Below, one piece after another: positions 59,746 to 64,000 of a DNA stretch of 64,000 nt. The notes beneath the pieces are model-generated. The model ran no database searches. It saw only the letters and a program-made list of their open reading frames with translations, and had not been told where the DNA came from. Position numbers and translations under genes: made by a program. Source of the DNA: Mucilaginibacter sp. (GTDB lineage: Bacteria; Bacteroidota; Bacteroidia; Sphingobacteriales; Sphingobacteriaceae). Location of the stretch: positions 1 to 64,000 of the forward strand of contig NZ_JANYGH010000020.1 in the NCBI RefSeq assembly GCF_025362475.1, written 5' to 3'. Every line of letters begins with the position of its first letter. Position 1 is the first letter of the stretch.

Positions 59746-60282
59746 TTAAAGAGCAGCAAGGGCTGTTAATTTCACATCAAGTTCAAACTCATTGTAGATG
59801 AGTGTATCGCCCAGGTTGGTAAAAAAGTTGCCCGAACGGAACTTCATGTTGTATTTGGTACGGTCAACAACAATTTTGCCCGATGATGTGATAGTCTTAT
59901 CTGTAATAAGTACATCGGCAGTGAAGCTAACAGGGTGGGTAATACCTTTAATAGTTAAATCACCACCTATCTGGTATTTGCCATCGCTGATATAGTCGGT
60001 ACTGGTAATGTTAAATGTGGCTTCAGGGAAGCTTTCTGTAGCGAAGAAATCTTCAGAGAACAGGTGACCTGCAAATTGAGCGTTGGTAGCCGGATCGGTA
60101 ACATCCAGTATTTTTATAGAGGTGGTGTCAATGATGAAGTTTCCACCGCTAAGCCTGTTATCATCCAGGGTAAGTGTACCTCCTTTAATGGAGATGGTAC
60201 CATTGTGAGCTCCGGTTACTTTTCTGCCGGTCCAGTCTATGTCGCTTTGAGCACTTGCGACTGCAAATTTTTTAGTTTCCAT
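59746..60282 (-). CDS. YceI-family lipocalin-like protein (cytosolic)
   Basis: 178 residues, no signal peptide. YceI signature: VASAQSDIDWTGRKVTGAHNGTISIKGGTLTL, GNFIIDTTSIKILDV, HLFSEDFFATESFPEATFNITS and GDLTIKGITHPVSFTADVLI. Lipocalin-type barrels that bind isoprenoid-like lipids or quinones. It is first of a probable operon (YceI, SDR, NTF2, NMO) directly downstream of a Crp-like gene. Confidence 0.85.
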   Translation of the reverse strand: METKKFAVASAQSDIDWTGRKVTGAHNGTISIKGGTLTLDDNRLSGGNFIIDTTSIKILDVTDPATNAQFAGHLFSEDFFATESFPEATFNITSTDYISDGKYQIGGDLTIKGITHPVSFTADVLITDKTITSSGKIVVDRTKYNMKFRSGNFFTNLGDTLIYNEFELDVKLTALAAL

Positions 60283-60376
60283 TTCTTTATGTTATCAATC
60301 GTTAATGATTTGATAGTACAAAGGAAAGGAGGAAACTTCGGGTAGCTACGTGATGTATATCACATTCGTACGCGGC

Positions 60377-60955
60377 TTATTTATGGGCGTTATAAAGCCT
60401 GCTCAACGTTTCCCTGGAGACGCCGAGGTAAGCTGCTATAAGGTGTTTGGGTACCAGGTTATACAGCTGGGGATATAATGAAAGCAATTCTTCATAACGG
60501 GCCTTGGTATCATTATTCATAAATGATAGCAGTCTTTTTTGCGAAGCGAGGTATCCTCTGTTGGTCCTCCATCTAAAAAAATGTTCGGCCTGGTGCAGCT
60601 CGCTGCATATTTTTTCGCGGTCATGATTAGAAAGGCAAAGTACTTCTGCGTCGGTAATACAATCAATATTAATGGTGGCCTTGGTCTGGTTGTATAAGGC
60701 GCCGTAATCCGATGTCCACCAGGTAGGCATAGCAAACTGCAGAATGTACATTTTGATTTCGTCGTTAATGAAAAAGGCTTTTAAGCAGCCGGAGATCACA
60801 AAGTATTCGTGATCTACCTTTTCACCTTCGCTGATTAATACCTGGCCTTTTTTGAAAGATTGCGGTTTGAAATAGGTAAAAAGATAATCAAACTGCTCAT
60901 CGGTCAATGGAGCTGTTTTGGTAATATGCTGTTTTAATATTTCTTTCGCTTCCAT
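60377..60955 (-). CDS. Crp/Fnr-family transcriptional regulator
   Basis: 192 residues. Beta-roll at about 30-115 (KKGQVLISEGEKVDHEYFVISGCLKAFFI), then a helix and an HTH with IAAYLGVSRETLSRLYNA. KARYEELLSLYPQLYN before the HTH is the subfamily marker also seen in the other three. A -7 element lies at 60998-61005. It precedes the YceI-SDR-NTF2-NMO run by 94 bp on the same strand and is its likely regulator. Confidence 0.85.
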   Translation of the reverse strand: MEAKEILKQHITKTAPLTDEQFDYLFTYFKPQSFKKGQVLISEGEKVDHEYFVISGCLKAFFINDEIKMYILQFAMPTWWTSDYGALYNQTKATINIDCITDAEVLCLSNHDREKICSELHQAEHFFRWRTNRGYLASQKRLLSFMNNDTKARYEELLSLYPQLYNLVPKHLIAAYLGVSRETLSRLYNAHK

Positions 60956-60997
60956 TTTTCTGGTTTAACCGGTTTGTTGACCATGCAGGGACGACTT

Positions 60998-61005
60998 CAA
61001 AATTA
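60998..61005 (-). promoter_or_regulatory. -7 element of the Crp-like gene
   Basis: Plus-strand CAAAATTA, that is TAATTTTG on the minus strand, matches TAnnTTTG and leaves a leader of about 35 bases before the ATG at 60955. Confidence 0.45.
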
Positions 61006-61101
61006 TTCATTTTTTGTATAATATTTATGGCCTCGCTGAATTAGGGGATGCCGGGTAATTGCCCATTTTGATAAACAGCCGTTTATTTGAGTTTAACCCA
61101 A

Positions 61102-62662
61102 TTAAGGTATCCAACCTTCACTTTTTAAGAATTTAACGAGGAGCGGATCTTTTGCCGAAGTAGGTTGAATCCAGATATTGATTTGCTCGCGATTCCACCA
61201 AAGGCCTTTTGGATTGCCTGGTTTGGCAAACTTATAACGGTACAACACTGCCCGGATATATCGCGGTGGCTGGTTGGGAAAGGGATTGCCGGCAAATAAA
61301 TTTACAGCACCGGGATCATTGTGAAGCAGTTTCCACATCATGTTCAGCGTCCAGGGGTATTCCTCGGGAGATGACATTGCAGCAAACCACATTTGCCAGT
61401 CTAAACGCAACTGGTAGGGCGCTATTTGTGGCGGTTGTTTGTTGAGCAATACAGGCAGTCCTTTGTATATATAGGGTTTCCAATTGGCTTTGTCGTCGGG
61501 CGTCTCATCCATTGTTCCTTCAAATATTACATTCAAACGTTCCTGTCCCACACTGCCAAATGCGCCATACGTATTCACGAGGTCAAGCGGATCATAGGAT
61601 GTATTCATGATTTGCGCCGGAGATAGTATGTTAAGGGCCGGCTGAATGCTCAGGATGGCAATAAGGCCGGCAATAACCCAGGCGGTGATTTGCATAGGTT
61701 GAGATTCTTCGGCCCGACTGGCAGCGGCTGCCGCTTTACAAACCAGCGCGCGGGGAAGAACTCCCGACCAGAAACCGTCATCGAAACAAGCTAAGGCGGG
61801 GATGATGGTAAGCCAGTTTAAAAACGAAAGATTGCCACTGAGAATAATGGTGAACTGGAATAACACGATAATAACTCCGGCAATGTGCGCGCACAAGGCG
61901 AGGCCCAAATACAAACCACGGGGCAACAAGCTCGGCCAGCCAATTGAACCATACACCAATTTTGAGCATGGTATGCGGCATGAAATGAAGCCATCGGCTC
62001 AACGGACCGGGGATGGGTTGTGTTTCGAAGTGGTAATATAAGGCGGTACCATCGCGCCATACTTTGTCGCCGCGAAACTTGATCAACCCGGAACCAAGCA
62101 TGATACGGCAGATAAGCCATCGGAACAAAACGATGATGGGCATAGGCGGCGGGTATCGTGGAAAAGGCCGCAGATCCAGCAGCGGGCATAGAAAGATGGC
62201 TATAAATCCAGTTTCGCTGAGTTGGATCTCCCAGCCGTATCCATACCAATCCTGCCCTGCATGAACGAAAGACATGTATAGAAACCAGAGTACAGCAAGC
62301 AGCGGCGCATTGGCATAACCTGCCATTACTATGCAGGAAAGTATAAACCCAAACCAGGCAGCAATTAAAAGTGCCGAATCTGAATGCCAAAGCCAAAAGA
62401 TTGATGGCAAGCGCAGGAACCCGGCCTGGGCAGAACCAAGCGCGGCGCTTACCTGTTTTAAATAAATGCCAACCGGCAGCAGCCCATTAGACCCGATTAA
62501 AGGCACAATTTGATTGATTGCCACCAGGAAAGCTACAACGTAGATTGCACCTAACAAACGAAGAATCACAAACCGGGTAAGCCAGTAGGTTGGCGGGGTA
62601 CCCGGCTCCCAGGATGCCCCGCCCAATTCGCTATCCATTTTGTTTATCGCTTCCATTTGCAA
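61102..62662 (-). pseudogene. Lipase maturation factor-like membrane protein with one-base frameshift
   Basis: From ATG 62662 (or 62638), about 250 residues match the LMF family: TYWLTRFVILRLLGAIYVVAF, QDWYGYGWEIQLSETGFIAIF, MLGSGLIKFRGDKVWRDGTAL, HFETQPIPGPLSRWLHFMP and ending WFNWLAELVAPWFVFGPR. The frame then changes; the neighbouring frame continues with HIAGVIIVLFQFTIILSGNLSFLNWL and the soluble C-terminal domain (LNVIFEGTMDE, ending LVKFLKSEGWIP). One base is missing near 61889 within GTGCGCGCAC. Restored length is about 519 residues, plausible for the family. Several membrane helices; the bacterial role is unknown. Confidence 0.7.
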
Positions 62663-62743
62663 TTTATAAGAGGCTGTCTAAAAATAAATAAACCGACGTT
62701 ATCGCTTCGTGCATACCTATGATGTGTTTAAAAAAATACTTTT

Positions 62744-62836
62744 TGTCATCCTGAACGCAGTGAAGGATCTATTATTCGCCATTCTTCTTCGCCCTGCACA
62801 GTCTGCGAATAGATCCTTCAAGCGTTCATGATGACA
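62744..62836. repeat. MITE-like inverted-repeat element
   Basis: A 93-bp element starts TGTCATCCTGAACGC..GAAGGATCTATT and ends with the near-complement AATAGATCCTTC..GCGTTCATGATGACA, each arm about 35 bp. Elements of this kind are scattered between genes in many Bacteroidota. The rest of 62663-63020 shows only promoter-scale sequence. Confidence 0.7.
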
Positions 62837-63020
62837 TTTTTTTTAAATCCTATATAAAATTAACGTCTTTTTGATCAATTAAAAGGCTTGTATTCAATGT
62901 GCCTGGTATTGCTTTAATGTAAAATGCTTGTTAACATTATCGTCATACTGATTGCTTTACTTTGTTTTGGAAAAGCTTTAGTATTTTGAGGCTGTATTAA
63001 AAATTAGCGGGATATAAAAA

Positions 63021-64000
63021 ATGATAAGTACGGGCAGGCAGGTTATAAGGTATTTAGTTATGAATTGCTTTTGCCTGCTTACGATAATTTTGCCGGCAGG
63101 CCTTCATGCCCAGGATAAGCGATTATCCAATACAATGGCGATAAGTCAAAATCATCCCGATTCTGCGCTCAATATTTTGAAGAAAGTATATGCTGCAGCT
63201 ACAGAAGTTAATGATGTTTTAACAACCGGCATCTGTTTGCAGCAAATGGGCATAATTTGCTTTAACCAGGGGCATTATGCACAGGCGCTTGATTTTTATT
63301 TAAGGGCTGATAAAATATTTGAAACATCAAACAATAAGGAACTATTGGCGGCCAATTTGAGCCAGATGGGCATATTGTATTACTACAATAAGGAGATCCG
63401 AAAATCGCGGGCATTATATGATAAAGCGCTATCCATATATAAACAGGACGGAAATTTAAAGGGTGAGGCAGATATGTTTGGAAACATCGGTCATCTTTAT
63501 GAAAAGCATCAGCAGTATGACAGTGCTTTTTATTACCAAAACCTTGCCTTAAATAAGTATCAAAAAATCAACTTTAAACAAGGGGCAGCTAAGATATATG
63601 AAAACCTGGGCAGCATTTATGAAGATCAGGCCCGGTATGATTCTGCTTATAATTGTTTCACGAGATCATTGCTGCTTTACCAGCAGGTTAATAACGAAAT
63701 AGGCAGCATTGAGGTTGTTAATAACCTTGGCGATATATTACGTAAAACCGGCAAGTATGAAGAAAGCTTAAAATTATCGTACAAAGCATTAAGGCTTGCG
63801 CAGCAAACCAGCAATACCTATCAGCTCGCGGCCGCCTGCCGGGACTTGGGCAAGGCTTACAAACTATTGAACCGGCTGGATAGCGCCTACCATTATATTG
63901 AGCTTAGTCGTAAATATTCGTTGGAGGTTTATTCAAAAGAAGGGGTGAACCAAACCGCCTTTTTGCAGGTGCTTTATGATATAAATAAAAAAAGCGATGA
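63021..64000 (+). CDS. TPR-repeat secreted/membrane sensor protein (partial, runs off window)
   Basis: Open from ATG 63021 to the window end (326 codons, no stop). Signal peptide or anchor in CFCLLTIILPAGLHAQ. At least six TPR units follow, for example GIICFNQGHYAQALDFYLRA, GILYYYNKEIRKSRALYDKA, GHLYEKHQQYDSAFYYQNLA, GSIYEDQARYDSAYNCFTRS and GDILRKTGKYEESLKLSYKA. In Bacteroidota such N-termini usually precede a transmembrane helix and either a histidine kinase or a LuxR-type HTH; that part is outside the window. Confidence 0.8.
   Translation, partial: MISTGRQVIRYLVMNCFCLLTIILPAGLHAQDKRLSNTMAISQNHPDSALNILKKVYAAATEVNDVLTTGICLQQMGIICFNQGHYAQALDFYLRADKIFETSNNKELLAANLSQMGILYYYNKEIRKSRALYDKALSIYKQDGNLKGEADMFGNIGHLYEKHQQYDSAFYYQNLALNKYQKINFKQGAAKIYENLGSIYEDQARYDSAYNCFTRSLLLYQQVNNEIGSIEVVNNLGDILRKTGKYEESLKLSYKALRLAQQTSNTYQLAAACRDLGKAYKLLNRLDSAYHYIELSRKYSLEVYSKEGVNQTAFLQVLYDINKKSD

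Noticed and set aside
61818..62396. 192-residue minus-strand frame
   Set aside because: Out-of-frame shadow of the lipase-maturation-factor-like gene on the same strand; no sensible sequence pattern.

Overview
The window looks like a chromosome segment of a Bacteroidota species, most likely Sphingobacteriaceae (Mucilaginibacter- or Pedobacter-like). The evidence is a SusC/SusD pair with RagA/RagB features, a one-protein hybrid two-component regulator, lipoproteins ending in SCxx, A-rich start contexts without clear Shine-Dalgarno sequences, and promoters of the Bacteroidota TTG-N17-23-TAnnTTTG type. Genus is inference. No rRNA, complete tRNA or CRISPR array was seen.

Left end (1-6.9 kb): an accessory region. 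It holds a response-regulator remnant at the edge, small orphan genes (DUF4440-like, TPR, unknown), and two short-chain dehydrogenases associated with an HxlR and a Crp-type regulator. A dispersed repeat (a tRNA 3'-end-like T-arm followed by an AAAGCC..GGCTTT hairpin) recurs beside the orphan genes here and again at 44.7-48.2 kb.

Centre (6.9-39.6 kb): a large polysaccharide-utilisation locus for decorated xylan. Plus-strand operon 1 (6909-13447) encodes a secreted accessory protein, three GH43 enzymes and a CE1 esterase. A minus-strand hybrid two-component system (13590-17738) separates it from plus-strand operon 2 (18397-31039): GH43-CBM6, GH8 exo-oligoxylanase, a double CE1 esterase, an SGNH acetyl esterase, GH10 xylanase, GH95 and a TPR/FG-GAP lipoprotein. 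Facing it on the minus strand is susC-susD followed by a large FG-GAP/UnbV lipoprotein. Inferred flow: surface GH10 cuts the backbone, CE1/CE6 remove feruloyl and acetyl groups, SusCD imports oligosaccharides, periplasmic GH43/GH8/GH95 trim them, and the HTCS senses an oligosaccharide and induces the locus. No alpha-glucuronidase (GH67/GH115) was seen.

Right part (40.4-64 kb): pstS-pstC-pstA-pstB phosphate uptake without phoU; an O-methyltransferase; an aldo/keto reductase of foreign-looking composition; a DUF2310 zinc-ribbon protein; then small regulator/oxidoreductase pairs (three Crp-like regulators, one AraC, two SDRs, YceI, NTF2-like, nitronate monooxygenase), an ABC-F ATPase and membrane proteins. 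The window ends in an open TPR gene. Two genes here, nitronate monooxygenase and a lipase-maturation-factor-like protein, each carry a single-base frameshift; true decay and consensus error cannot be separated from sequence alone.
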